Positions 45,578 to 53,438 of a stretch of 64,000 nucleotides of DNA are shown piece by piece. Position 1 is the stretch's first letter. Every line of letters starts with the position of its first letter. This DNA comes from Acidipila rosea (GTDB taxonomy: Bacteria; Acidobacteriota; Terriglobia; Terriglobales; Acidobacteriaceae), in NCBI RefSeq assembly GCF_004339725.1, contig NZ_SMGK01000005.1, positions 62,001 to 126,000 of the forward strand, read 5' to 3'. The position numbers were made by a program, and so were the translations under genes. Under the pieces are notes generated by a model. That model saw nothing but the letters and a program-made list of their open reading frames with translations, searched no databases and had not been told where the DNA came from.

Positions 45578-46033
45578 ATGGAAGTCATTCTGAAGGAAGA
45601 CGTCATCAACCTGGGCCATCGCGGCGACGTGGTGAAGGTGGCTGAGGGCTATGGCCGCAACTACCTGCTGCCGAAAAAGCTCGCCATGCAGGCGACCGCT
45701 GCCAACAAAACCGTCATCGAGCAGATGAAGGCATCGGCCCTGCGCCGCTCAGCCCGTGAAAAGGGCGAAGCCGAACAGCTTGTGGCCCAGCTCGATGCAG
45801 TCGCGCTGGTCTTTGAGCGTAAAGTGGGCGAGAACGAGCACCTTTTTGGCTCGGTCACCTCGGCCGACATCGCCCAGCAGCTTGAGGCGAAGGGCTTCAA
45901 CATCGAACGCCGCAAGATCACACTGGAAGAGCCCCTCAAGAGCGTGGGCGAGTTCCTGGTGCCGGTCAAGCTGCATCGCGAAGTGACCGCGCACATCAAG
46001 GTAACGGTCAAGGGCGAAGAAGCCGCAGCCTAA
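45578..46033 (+). CDS. rplI: 50S ribosomal protein bL9
   Basis: A 151-residue ribosomal protein with the standard start MEVILKEDVINLGHRGDVVKV, the GYGRNYLLPKKLA motif, a long connecting helix and a C-terminal domain ending VHLHREVTAHIKVTV-like KLHREVTAHIKVTV. Last gene of the operon; a strong terminator follows. Confidence 0.98.
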   Translation: MEVILKEDVINLGHRGDVVKVAEGYGRNYLLPKKLAMQATAANKTVIEQMKASALRRSAREKGEAEQLVAQLDAVALVFERKVGENEHLFGSVTSADIAQQLEAKGFNIERRKITLEEPLKSVGEFLVPVKLHREVTAHIKVTVKGEEAAA

Positions 46034-46051
46034 GCAAAACCCGCAAGACAG

Positions 46052-46100
46052 AAAAGCCCCACCCCCGGCGCTGAACCAGCGCCGAGGGTGGGGCTTTTTT
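46052..46100. terminator. Strong bidirectional terminator between rplI and tRNA-Lys
   Basis: A long GC-rich hairpin (outer arms AAAAGCCCCACCC... and ...GGGTGGGGCTTTT, inner GGCGCT/AGCGCC) followed by six Ts on the plus strand and AAAA on the left, giving T's for the minus strand too. It can end both rplI and the opposing tRNA-Lys transcript. Confidence 0.93.
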
Positions 46101-46184
46101 GCTTCCGGGGCGGCGGTGGGGCCTTAGCTAGCTGGGAATCGCTACGATTTGACAGACCTGATTCATGCGGTAAATCTGATCTTG

Positions 46185-46260
46185 TGGAGCTGGCGAAGGG
46201 GCTTGAACCCCCGCCTGTCTGATTAAAAATCAGATGCTCTACCAGCTGAGCTACGCCAGC
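46185..46260 (-). tRNA. tRNA-Lys (anticodon TTT)
   Basis: On the minus strand: acceptor GCTGGCG/CGCCAGC, D stem GCTC/GAGC, anticodon stem TCTGA/TCAGA with loop TTTTTAA (anticodon TTT), T arm closing on TTCAAGC with two G-T pairs, encoded CCA. The discriminator base reads T, where bacterial tRNA-Lys normally has A. Confidence 0.95.
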
Positions 46261-46323
46261 CCTTTTCATCTGCTTCTACAAAATCTGAAGATCCCATAGT
46301 TGACAGGTGCTGAGGCAAATTTG

Positions 46324-46350
46324 GGTAATTACATACTTGACACACAAGGC
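46324..46350 (+). repeat. Left terminal inverted repeat of the IS
   Basis: Starts GGTAATTACATACTTGACAC and matches the reverse complement of 48645-48671 at all 27 positions. Confidence 0.95.
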
Positions 46351-46400
46351 TGTAAGGAGTCAAAATGAGACTCCGTGACAGGGCAGTGCTACTGGGCTTT

Positions 46401-47492
46401 CTAATATGTCTTTCCTTGACTAAAGAAGTACCTGCTAACGACCACACTTTCTCTAGGCACATTCATGCCGAAATTGATGAGGGTCGGCATGGTTGGGCCG
46501 TTCTCTCCAACTCTTTCAATTGTGTAGATGAATCCGGTCTGATGGCCGTTCTGCATGGCCCCCGACTGGTAATCGACACAGCCGACGACGACAGGATACA
46601 CCCGCAAAGTCTGAACGATGGGCGAGGCATCCCCACGCTGGGGAGGGGGCCACTTGATAATTTCGCTGTCGGTGGGCCGCCCCGTACCAAAGTTTATCTG
46701 CCATTCCAGCGCGGAATCCTTGTAGATGGTAGTTGGAACCCCAACTATGCGCGATTCATCCGCCGTAGGGGGTCGGGCGCACAATTCGGACTGCTTCTGG
46801 GCCGGAGATTTGAACAAGTCATCGCCCCACTGCACAAATATCACCTTGTATCGGACTGCTGTCAGATTGGCGGGAAGAGAGCCGTCGTTTTTGAAGGCGA
46901 GAGAGAAAGCGGCAGACATTCCGCCGAGATCGCTGAAGGTTACGGGATTCAGAACATGCAAAAAGGAGACATCTATCGACGCTCTTTGCGATTCGATAAG
47001 ACGCTGGTTTTGGTCGAATTGCTTAGCAGTCAGACCGGCGATGTTGGTAGCGGCGGCAGCTTGCTTCGCGGAATTATTGGCAAGAATCGTCGCCTGGGCT
47101 GTTTGTTTCTGGGCCTCCCCGTACAGATGGTTGGTGGCGTCGGTCTGAGCCTGCATCTTTTTCAAGGTTTCTTGCAGCGTGTAGTCGCTCCCATTCAGGG
47201 CTTCACGGGTCAGCCTGTTAGTCCAGCGAATCTGCGCCCACTGAAGGATAGAGAATACGGTATAGACGATCAGCGCCGCCAGCCCGAGCAACTCTATTCC
47301 AAGTTTGACGTTATCTCGCCACTTGCTGGGTTCTTTGGCGGGTTGGGCGCTACCTGGTGGGGTTGGTGGAGGCTGCGGATGGCTAGAAATGGGAGAGATG
47401 CTTACTGGGGATTTTCCGTCTTTGTCTGCGGATTCATCACCTCTCGCGTTGGGGGGATCTTCTTCGGACTGAAATTCTGGATGGTCTAGCAC
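46401..47492 (-). CDS. IS passenger: single-pass membrane protein, function unknown
   Basis: A 363-residue protein starting with GTG. Residues 1-58 are hydrophilic and proline-rich; one membrane helix follows (about 64-82, GIELLGLAALIVYTVFSIL); residues about 85-165 form a predicted coiled coil rich in Ala/Gln (LQETLKKMQAQTDATNHLYG and following); the rest (about 170-363) is a beta-rich domain with DVSFLHVLNPVTF, VRYKVIFVQWGDD and a final NVPRESVVVSRYFF. No catalytic motif seen. I recognise the type as a recurrent hypothetical protein near mobile genes but cannot give a function. Lies wholly inside the IS. Confidence 0.75.
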   Translation of the reverse strand: MLDHPEFQSEEDPPNARGDESADKDGKSPVSISPISSHPQPPPTPPGSAQPAKEPSKWRDNVKLGIELLGLAALIVYTVFSILQWAQIRWTNRLTREALNGSDYTLQETLKKMQAQTDATNHLYGEAQKQTAQATILANNSAKQAAAATNIAGLTAKQFDQNQRLIESQRASIDVSFLHVLNPVTFSDLGGMSAAFSLAFKNDGSLPANLTAVRYKVIFVQWGDDLFKSPAQKQSELCARPPTADESRIVGVPTTIYKDSALEWQINFGTGRPTDSEIIKWPPPQRGDASPIVQTLRVYPVVVGCVDYQSGAMQNGHQTGFIYTIERVGENGPTMPTLINFGMNVPRESVVVSRYFFSQGKTY

Positions 47493-47519
47493 GCGCTATC
47501 CTCTGAGGTGAGGCGAATT

Positions 47520-47660
47520 ATGAAACACGAATACCACGAAGGGCCGGAAGCATTGAAGAGATTTGAGGACGGCATGAAGAAGCTGTTTCAGGCACCCAAA
47601 CCTGAGAGCCCTTTCAAGCCCCCCCCAGCCAAACCGAAGGAAGAACCCAGCAAGGACTAG
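47520..47660 (+). CDS. Small 46-residue protein inside the IS
   Basis: Encodes MKHEYHEGPEALKRFEDG followed by a Lys/Pro/Glu-rich tail (46 residues). GAGGTGAGG lies about 7 bases before the ATG. It runs opposite to its two neighbours, in the gap between the passenger and the transposase. The N-terminal YHEGPEA signature looks conserved-like rather than random. Similar small ORFs beside transposases are common; the function is unknown. Confidence 0.55.
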   Translation: MKHEYHEGPEALKRFEDGMKKLFQAPKPESPFKPPPAKPKEEPSKD

Positions 47661-47690
47661 CGTTTGCGCTTGCCTCGTCCTTGCCGTTTA

Positions 47691-48623
47691 TCAGTGTGTC
47701 GTCGCGGCTCCAGTGAGCGCGGAGTAGGTCAGACGATGACCGAACACGTTGGACATAGCAGCTTCAAATCGGGCCTGGTCGTCCATGTTCTTGCGGTTGT
47801 TATACCGGAACGATTGCTCATCGAGGTAGCGAAACAGATGGAAAGGTTCGATGCTCACATAAGTACCGTTGATGCCGCGCTTCAGCAGCGACCAGAAGTT
47901 CTCAAGGCCATTGGTGTGGATGCGACCGTTGACGTACTCCACGGCGTGATCCACGACCGCGTGAGCGTATTGTCCAGCCAGCCCCTCATACGAGAGAAGA
48001 GCATCAGTGTACAGAGCCGCGCCAGCTTCGACGTGCTTCTTTACTTCCGACTGAAGAGCGGCTTTCTTGTGGTTTGCCACAACCATCGTGCGAACCTTGC
48101 CTCCGCGCTCAAGAATGCCCATAACAGCAGTCTTATCCTTCGTTCCGGTACCGGTGATGCGACGGTCCTTGACGCTCAGGTGCATGTTGCGGGCCTTGCC
48201 ACCAATGAACGTCTCATCGGCTTCAACTTCGCCAGAGAGCTTGGTGGTGCAATCGTCATGCATGGTGGTGCGGATGCGATGCATCATGAACCAAGCCGAC
48301 TTCTGAGTGATACCAAGGGTGCGGGCGATTTCGCAGGAGCTAACACCGTTCTTGCTATTGCAGAGAATCCAGTACGCACACATCCACTTGTCGAGTCCGA
48401 GTGGGGAATCTTCGAAGATCGTTCCCACCTTGAGGCTGAATTGCTTCTTGCATCCCGAGCAAAACCAGACCTTACGGGTTTTGATGAACGAGTGCTTCTC
48501 GGAGCCGCAACGCGGGCAAGCGACGACACCATTCGGAAAGCGCAAGTTGAGCGCGTACTGGAAAGCACGGTCAGCGTCCGAGAAGTAGATGATTGCTTCT
48601 TGCAGTGTGTGAGGGGCTGCCAT
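47691..48623 (-). CDS. IS1595-family (ISXO2-like) transposase
   Basis: A 310-residue transposase. The N-terminus has a zinc ribbon (CPRCG...WFCSGCKKQF, about residues 36-58) and the GTIFEDSPLGLDKWMCAYW segment; the catalytic DDE/N-type domain shows EADETFIGG (about 135), YTDALLSYEG (about 207) and HTNGLENFWSLLKRGI (about 236). The end ARFEAAMSNVFGHRLTY is typical of the group. It appears intact. Its promoter overlaps the right inverted repeat and places the predicted transcript start almost at the ATG. Confidence 0.95.
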   Translation of the reverse strand: MAAPHTLQEAIIYFSDADRAFQYALNLRFPNGVVACPRCGSEKHSFIKTRKVWFCSGCKKQFSLKVGTIFEDSPLGLDKWMCAYWILCNSKNGVSSCEIARTLGITQKSAWFMMHRIRTTMHDDCTTKLSGEVEADETFIGGKARNMHLSVKDRRITGTGTKDKTAVMGILERGGKVRTMVVANHKKAALQSEVKKHVEAGAALYTDALLSYEGLAGQYAHAVVDHAVEYVNGRIHTNGLENFWSLLKRGINGTYVSIEPFHLFRYLDEQSFRYNNRKNMDDQARFEAAMSNVFGHRLTYSALTGAATTH

Positions 48624-48629
48624 TCCTCG

Positions 48630-48658
48630 AATATAGGCTCGATTGCCTTGTGTGTCAA
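48630..48658 (-). promoter_or_regulatory. Transposase promoter overlapping the right inverted repeat
   Basis: Minus strand TTGACA (48658-48653, inside the repeat), 17-base spacer, TATATT (48635-48630). Only 6 bases lie between the -10 box and the start codon, so the transcript would be leaderless or nearly so. Confidence 0.75.
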
Positions 48659-48671
48659 GTATGTAATTACC
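48645..48671 (-). repeat. Right terminal inverted repeat of the IS
   Basis: Perfect reverse complement of 46324-46350 over 27 bases; contains the -35 box of the transposase promoter. Confidence 0.95.
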
Positions 48672-48706
48672 TTTTTGCTTCCTGCCGGGATGAAGTAGGC
48701 GCCGCT

Positions 48707-51106
48707 TTAGAACAGGCGTCCTACGGTGAAGAAGATCTTTCGCCGGCCGGCATCGCCGAGGCTGCCGCCAAAGGTGATGACGCCCAGCGGGGTCACGGCG
48801 ACCAGCCCGGAGAGTACATCTTCGCGCAGGAAGGCAGGCAGCTCCGGCGACCAGACCTCGCCGGCCTCATAGGCGAAGGAGGTGTAGATGCCATGCCCGA
48901 GGCCGGAGGGCAGGCGCGCCACCCGGCGCAGATAACCCGCGCGGATGAGATAGTCGTCGGTGCCGCGATACTCGTCGATGGAGGAGGCGGAGAGCCGCAG
49001 CGGGCCGCCGAGAGAGAAGCGCAGCGGATCGGCAACGTTGCGCCGGAGGTAGGAGCTGGCGTCAATCGCGACGCCGAAGATGTTGTCGTCCCCGATGCTG
49101 AGGGTCTTGTCCGTGCTGAGCTGGATGAGGGGGGCGTTTTCGCTGGCGAGGGTATGGTAAAGGGCTCCCGCGGAGAGGTCGAAGTGGGAGCCGGAGGGGG
49201 AGACGGCTCCCGTCTCGGCGGTGTCGTAGACCAGATGGACGACCGCCGTCTGCGCTGTTCCGGAGAGGTCGGGCTCGGTGTTATTTCCGAGCTGGAGATG
49301 CCAGCGGACGGCCTGCTCGCGCCACTCGGCGGCGAGCTGCGTGTGCCTGCTGACGGTGCGCCCGAAGTCGAGTCCGCCGCCGGCCATCTGCTGAAGCCAA
49401 GAGGAGATGCGCACCTGGTTTGACCAGAGATAAACGGGCTGGCGAAGGAAGCCGAGGTGGGGCTGCAGGAAATATCCCTTGTCAGAGAGGCGGCGGTAGT
49501 ACTCCAGCGAGGCCTGGGTGAGAAAACCGAGGCGCAGATCGCTGCGCAGCTCCGAGCCGAAGCCGCCGAGGTCCTGATCAATGAGGCGGAAGTCGAAGGT
49601 GGTGCGGGTCACGTTCGAGTTCATGGCGGTGAGGTCTGCGCCGAAGAGGAGGAAGGGCGGCCCGTTGTGAACGTGATTCAGGCTGACGAGGACGCCGGTA
49701 TCAGGCCCCTGGGCCTGGGTGGCGGAGAGGTTGTCGCTCTGTCCGGGGGCGAAGGTTTGAAAGTTGGACAGGTAGGTGCCGCCGCCCTCGACGCGGGTGA
49801 GCGCAGAGGAAAGGGCGTTGGCCTGGATGGGGAGGTTCTCGAGCGGCTTGATGCTGGCGGCGACGGTGCGGCGCGCGCCGGCTGTGCCTCCCTCAATGCG
49901 GAGCGCCTTTAGCAGCCCTGGGCGCGGACGGATGCGGGCCTGGCGCGCGGCCAGATAGGCCTGCCAGCCGGCATCGTTCAGCGCATAGGGCAGCAGCTGG
50001 GCACTGTGCCGGGCGGCTGCTTCGTAGCCTGCCTTCACGAGCTCGGCGCCCTTGTCGTAGTCGACGGTGGAGTACTGCTGGAGGGCGGGGGTGATGAGGA
50101 TGTCGGCCAGCTTCTGGCTCTGCTGGACGTTGTGCGCGGTGCCTGCGGTGAAGGCGCGGGCGAAGACGCCGACGATGGAGCTGAGGTCGCCGCGGCCGAG
50201 GGCCGCATCCGGCAGGTGGACGGCGATGATCAGGTCGGCGTGGAGATCGTTCTTGAGGACGCCGGTGGGCAGATTGTCGGTGATGGCTCCGTCGACGAGG
50301 TAGTGGTTGTGATACTCGACGGGCGGGAAGATGCCGGGAATGGCGATGGAGGCGCGGATGGCCTCGGGCAGCGGACCGCCGTCGAAGACCAGCGGCTCAA
50401 GGTCATTGAGATCGGTGGCGACGCAGCGGAAAGGGATGGGCATGCGGTCGAAGCTGAGCGCGCTGGTGTTGTAGGCGGTGAACTCTTCGCGGAGAAACTT
50501 GTCGAGCGGACGGTCGGTGAGCAGGGCGTTTCTGAGGCTCACTCCGTCGCGCAGGCCGAACTGAATGGCCTGCGGCAGGTCGCGGCGATCCTGGCGGCGG
50601 CGATAGTTGAGGTCAGAGTAAGGGGAATCGACCGAGAAGATGTGTTCGAAGTCGCCGCCCGTGGCGAGCGCGTTGATCTGCGGCAGCGTCTGGCCCTCGG
50701 CATAGAGGCCGCCAACCAGCGCGCCCATGCTGGTTCCGGCGAGTCGGTCGATGGGGATGTGGTGCTCTTCCAGCCATTCGAGGACGCCGATATGGGCGAG
50801 GCCGAGCGCGCCGCCGCCCTCCAGAACGAGGCCTATGACGGGTCTGCCGGCGGGAACGATGGGCGGAAAATCGGTCGGCCTCTTGGGGGCACTCTCCGGC
50901 TGCGAGGTGGCGCTGTTGACGCTGCCGCCGGTCTGCGCCTTGCCGCCGGGCGTGTTCAGGGGGGACTGCGGCGGAGCCGTCTGGGGAGCCTTCTGGGGAA
51001 CGGTTTGGGGCGCGGTAGCCGGCCTGGTCGCGTCCTGCTGGGAGTAGGCTGCTCCCCATGAAAAGGAAGCCAGCAGCAGGCAGGCGATTTTTCCTGTGGA
51101 TCTCAT
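48707..51106 (-). CDS. Patatin-like phospholipase with outer-membrane barrel (type Vd-like)
   Basis: A 799-residue exported lipase. Signal peptide 1-22; Pro/Gln/Thr-rich linker to about 80; patatin domain about 88-320 with oxyanion loop LEGGGALGLAHIGVLEW, nucleophile GTSMGALVGG (GxSxG) and DGA in YLVDGAITDNLP; then a POTRA-like stretch (about 395-450, LRIEGGTAGARRTVAA); then a beta-rich barrel ending in a terminal Phe (FFTVGRLF), the usual outer-membrane signature. This order is that of PlpD-type autotransporters, which display or release a phospholipase. The IS ends 35 bases past its stop codon. Divergent from the acyl-CoA dehydrogenase. Confidence 0.9.
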   Translation of the reverse strand: MRSTGKIACLLLASFSWGAAYSQQDATRPATAPQTVPQKAPQTAPPQSPLNTPGGKAQTGGSVNSATSQPESAPKRPTDFPPIVPAGRPVIGLVLEGGGALGLAHIGVLEWLEEHHIPIDRLAGTSMGALVGGLYAEGQTLPQINALATGGDFEHIFSVDSPYSDLNYRRRQDRRDLPQAIQFGLRDGVSLRNALLTDRPLDKFLREEFTAYNTSALSFDRMPIPFRCVATDLNDLEPLVFDGGPLPEAIRASIAIPGIFPPVEYHNHYLVDGAITDNLPTGVLKNDLHADLIIAVHLPDAALGRGDLSSIVGVFARAFTAGTAHNVQQSQKLADILITPALQQYSTVDYDKGAELVKAGYEAAARHSAQLLPYALNDAGWQAYLAARQARIRPRPGLLKALRIEGGTAGARRTVAASIKPLENLPIQANALSSALTRVEGGGTYLSNFQTFAPGQSDNLSATQAQGPDTGVLVSLNHVHNGPPFLLFGADLTAMNSNVTRTTFDFRLIDQDLGGFGSELRSDLRLGFLTQASLEYYRRLSDKGYFLQPHLGFLRQPVYLWSNQVRISSWLQQMAGGGLDFGRTVSRHTQLAAEWREQAVRWHLQLGNNTEPDLSGTAQTAVVHLVYDTAETGAVSPSGSHFDLSAGALYHTLASENAPLIQLSTDKTLSIGDDNIFGVAIDASSYLRRNVADPLRFSLGGPLRLSASSIDEYRGTDDYLIRAGYLRRVARLPSGLGHGIYTSFAYEAGEVWSPELPAFLREDVLSGLVAVTPLGVITFGGSLGDAGRRKIFFTVGRLF

Positions 51107-51287
51107 CGATTGTCGCTCTTGATTCTCGCTTCCAATCTAAACATGACGGCACCTGTGCGGAACGGAGATTTGAAAGGTTAGGGGCGAAAGGCCCAGGAAT
51201 GAATTTGTGGATATTGGCGGCGCTGCAGCTGAGCGACGAGCGCCCGGCATGGCCGGCGTGCTACACTCAGCGGTTTTCGAGGTCTTA

Positions 51288-52469
51288 ATGTCTGACATGC
51301 TGACGGCTCCTGCTACTACGCTTCCCCTCACCTATCTCAATGAGGATGAACAGCTCTTTCGCTCCACGGTGCGCGAGTTTGCGCGCGACACGATCGGGCC
51401 GCTGGTGCGGCAGATGGACGAGGAGCAGCACTTCGCTGCGGAGCTGATTCCGCAGCTCTTCGGGCTGGGGCTGATGGGCATCGAAGTCCCGGTGGAGCAT
51501 GGCGGCTCGGGGGGTAGCTTCTTTGAGGCGATCGTGGCCGTCGAGGAGATCTCGGCGGTCGACCCTGCGGTGGGCGTGCTGGTCGATGTGCAGAACACGC
51601 TCTGCGTGAATGCGCTGCTGCGCTGGGGGACGGCGGAGCAGAAGCAGCAGTGGCTGCCGCGGCTGGCCGCGGACACGATCGGCGCCTATGCGCTGAGCGA
51701 GGCAGCCTCAGGCTCGGATGCGTTTGCGCTGGAGACGCGCGCGGTGAAGAGCGGCGGCGACTACGTGCTGACGGGTCAGAAGCTGTGGATCACCAATGCC
51801 AAGGAAGCAGGGCTGTTCATCGTCTTTGCGACGCTCGATGCCGCGGCGGGATACAAGGGCATTACGGCGTTCCTGGTGGACAAGAATACGCCGGGGCTGA
51901 CGATTGGCAAGAAGGAAGACAAGCTGGGGATTCGCGCTTCCTCCACCTGCGAGCTGATTCTGGAAGAGTGCCGCGTGCCGGCGGAGGCCGTGCTGGGCGA
52001 GCCGGGCAAGGGTTACAAGATCGCCATTGAAACGCTGAACGAAGGGCGTATCGGCATTGGCGCGCAGATGCTGGGGCTGGCGCAGGGCGCGTGGAACCAC
52101 GCGGCGAAGTATGCGAAGGAGCGGAAGCAGTTCGGCAAGCCTATTGCGGAGTTCCAGGCGGTGCAGTTCCTGCTGGCGGAGCTGGCGACGGAGATCGAGG
52201 CGACTCGCCTGCTGGTCTACAACGCGGCGCGGCTGAAGGACGCGAAGCTCGACTACGTGCGCGAGGCGGCGATGGCGAAGTACTTCTCGTCGCAGGTGGC
52301 GGAGCGCGTGGCGAGCCATGCGGTGGAGATCTACGGCGGCTACGGCTTTGTGAAGGACTACCCGGTGGAGAAGTTTTACCGGGATGCGAAGATCGGCAAG
52401 ATCTACGAAGGCACCTCGAATATGCAGCTCGCAACGATTGGAAAACTGGTGCTCGGAGGGGCAAAGTAG
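51288..52469 (+). CDS. Acyl-CoA dehydrogenase
   Basis: A 393-residue FAD enzyme of fatty-acid or branched-chain acyl-CoA oxidation. Visible signature regions: AYALSEAASGSDAFAL (first ACAD signature), TNAKEAGLFIVFATLD, GIRASSTCELILEECRVP, and the second signature with IYEGTSNMQLATIGKLVL where the catalytic Glu resides. The start ATG 51288 has GAGG 6 bases upstream; an upstream in-frame codon at 51207 lies in the promoter region. Substrate chain length is not deducible, though short-chain/butyryl type is likely. Stand-alone gene. Confidence 0.95.
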   Translation: MSDMLTAPATTLPLTYLNEDEQLFRSTVREFARDTIGPLVRQMDEEQHFAAELIPQLFGLGLMGIEVPVEHGGSGGSFFEAIVAVEEISAVDPAVGVLVDVQNTLCVNALLRWGTAEQKQQWLPRLAADTIGAYALSEAASGSDAFALETRAVKSGGDYVLTGQKLWITNAKEAGLFIVFATLDAAAGYKGITAFLVDKNTPGLTIGKKEDKLGIRASSTCELILEECRVPAEAVLGEPGKGYKIAIETLNEGRIGIGAQMLGLAQGAWNHAAKYAKERKQFGKPIAEFQAVQFLLAELATEIEATRLLVYNAARLKDAKLDYVREAAMAKYFSSQVAERVASHAVEIYGGYGFVKDYPVEKFYRDAKIGKIYEGTSNMQLATIGKLVLGGAK

Positions 52470-52831
52470 CAGCCCCCTTTTACCCGCTAGCGATAACGAT
52501 TCTCGCCTGAGAATCGTTATCGCCCGGCGACCGCAGCACGGGATGAGATGCTGAGCCGGGTATCCGCCGGGCAGCGATAGAGCATCCACGCTAGTGAGGC
52601 CGCGTTGCAGCGTCTTGAAATCTCTATGCAGAAAATCCCGAGGGCGAAGACGTGTGACTATCGGGGGCGCGCGTGGAACCGTGAGCGGAACGCTAAGTGG
52701 CCTGGAGAGTTGAAGTTCACTGAGCAGGAGGGACAGGAGGATCGCAGGTGAAAATGCCCGGCACGTGACTGTAGTTACGTGGATGTGGTGACGAATGTGT
52801 TGTAGGGTTAGAAAAATTGTCTGGAGGATCG
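52470..52831. other. 362-base intergenic stretch with a Fur-like palindrome
   Basis: Contains the palindrome at 52490-52523 near its left end and the ribosome-binding site CTGGAGG for the next gene at its right end. A short open frame beginning near 52624 (about 40 codons, Arg/Lys/Glu-rich) is present but has no clear ribosome-binding site and I do not call it a gene. Confidence 0.5.
52490..52523. promoter_or_regulatory. Fur-like perfect palindrome
   Basis: Perfect 15-bp inverted repeat (52490-52504 and 52509-52523) around GCCT. Its halves GATAACGATTCTC/GAGAATCGTTATC resemble Fur-family boxes, and it shares the 10-mer AATCGTTATC with the box at 28687-28720. As it lies 20 bases after a stop codon, it could instead be a terminator stem, but no T-run follows. 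Confidence 0.5.
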
Positions 52832-53365
52832 ATGAAGCGGATTCACCTGTTTGCGTTGCTGTTCCTTGTTTCTCTCTTTTCCATCGCCCCGGCCCGGGGG
52901 CAGGTCGGCGTGTATGCCAACTTCAGCGCGACGACGCTGAACGTGCCCAATGAGACAGGCTGGATTTATGGCCCGACCTTTGGAATCTATGACGACCGCT
53001 TTCATCTGCCGGTCGTCAATTTCGGAGTGGATGCGCGTGGCGAGGTGCTGGGCAGCGGCGGATCGGAGCAGGTCTACGGCGGACTGGTGGGGCCTCGGGC
53101 GGTGTTTCACCTGCCAGTGTTGCCGCTTCACCCCTATGCCGAGGTGCTGGGAGGCGCGGCGCGTGTGCAGGTGGGGCAGGGATCTGCCCTGAGGCGCGGA
53201 ACCTTCCTCAACTATTCGGTGCTGGGGGGACTGGATCTTACCTTCTTTCCGAGGCTCGACTGGCGGGTGATCGAGTACAGCTATGGAGGTTTTCCGGGGC
53301 TGAACCAGGGAACCAACCAGCAGACGGTGAGCATGGGACTGGTCTTCCGGCTGCCAATTCCGTAA
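52832..53365 (+). CDS. Small outer-membrane beta-barrel protein
   Basis: A 177-residue exported protein: signal peptide about 1-24 (MKRIHLFALLFLVSLFSIAP), mature part with about eight amphipathic strands (for example VGVYANFSATTLNV, IYGPTFGIYDD, HPYAEVLGGAARVQVG, WRVIEYSYGG) and a last strand QTVSMGLVFRLPIP. It resembles OmpA/OmpW-size porin-like proteins of acidobacteria. Function unknown. The ATG at 52832 with GGAGG 6 bases upstream is the start. The Fur-like palindrome lies about 310 bases before it. Confidence 0.75.
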   Translation: MKRIHLFALLFLVSLFSIAPARGQVGVYANFSATTLNVPNETGWIYGPTFGIYDDRFHLPVVNFGVDARGEVLGSGGSEQVYGGLVGPRAVFHLPVLPLHPYAEVLGGAARVQVGQGSALRRGTFLNYSVLGGLDLTFFPRLDWRVIEYSYGGFPGLNQGTNQQTVSMGLVFRLPIP

Positions 53366-53393
53366 ATTTTCTACCGATTCAACCCTCCCGAGG

Positions 53394-53421
53394 AGCGCGG
53401 CGGTCTGACCGCGCTTTCTTT
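53394..53421 (+). terminator. Terminator after the small barrel protein
   Basis: A 7-bp stem AGCGCGG/CCGCGCT (53394-53400 with 53409-53415) followed by TTCTTTTC, 28 bases past the stop codon. Confidence 0.75.
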
Positions 53422-53438
53422 TCATCTACACTGAAAGC

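Larger units (their letters stand above)
46324..48671 (-). mobile_element. IS1595-type insertion sequence with passenger genes
   Basis: A 2,348-base element bounded by perfect 27-base inverted repeats (46324-46350 and 48645-48671). It carries an ISXO2/IS1595-family transposase, a 46-residue ORF on the opposite strand, and a 363-residue single-pass membrane protein. The insertion lies between tRNA-Lys and the patatin gene. No clear target-site duplication is seen (IS1595 elements usually make 8-bp ones); AT-rich flanks GCAAATTTG and TTTTTGC may be the remains. Passenger genes are known in this family. Confidence 0.88.

Noticed and set aside
46365..47489. 374-codon plus-strand frame inside the IS
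   Set aside because: The opposite frame (46401-47492) has a membrane helix, a coiled coil and a coherent C-terminal domain; the plus frame looks like its mirror.
46316..48680. 8-bp target duplication around the IS
   Set aside because: Flanks CAAATTTG and TTTTTGCT are not direct repeats; either the duplication has decayed or the ends lie slightly differently.
52624..52751. Short open frame of about 40 codons before the small barrel gene
   Set aside because: No good ribosome-binding site, no recognisable motif, and length is within chance expectation.
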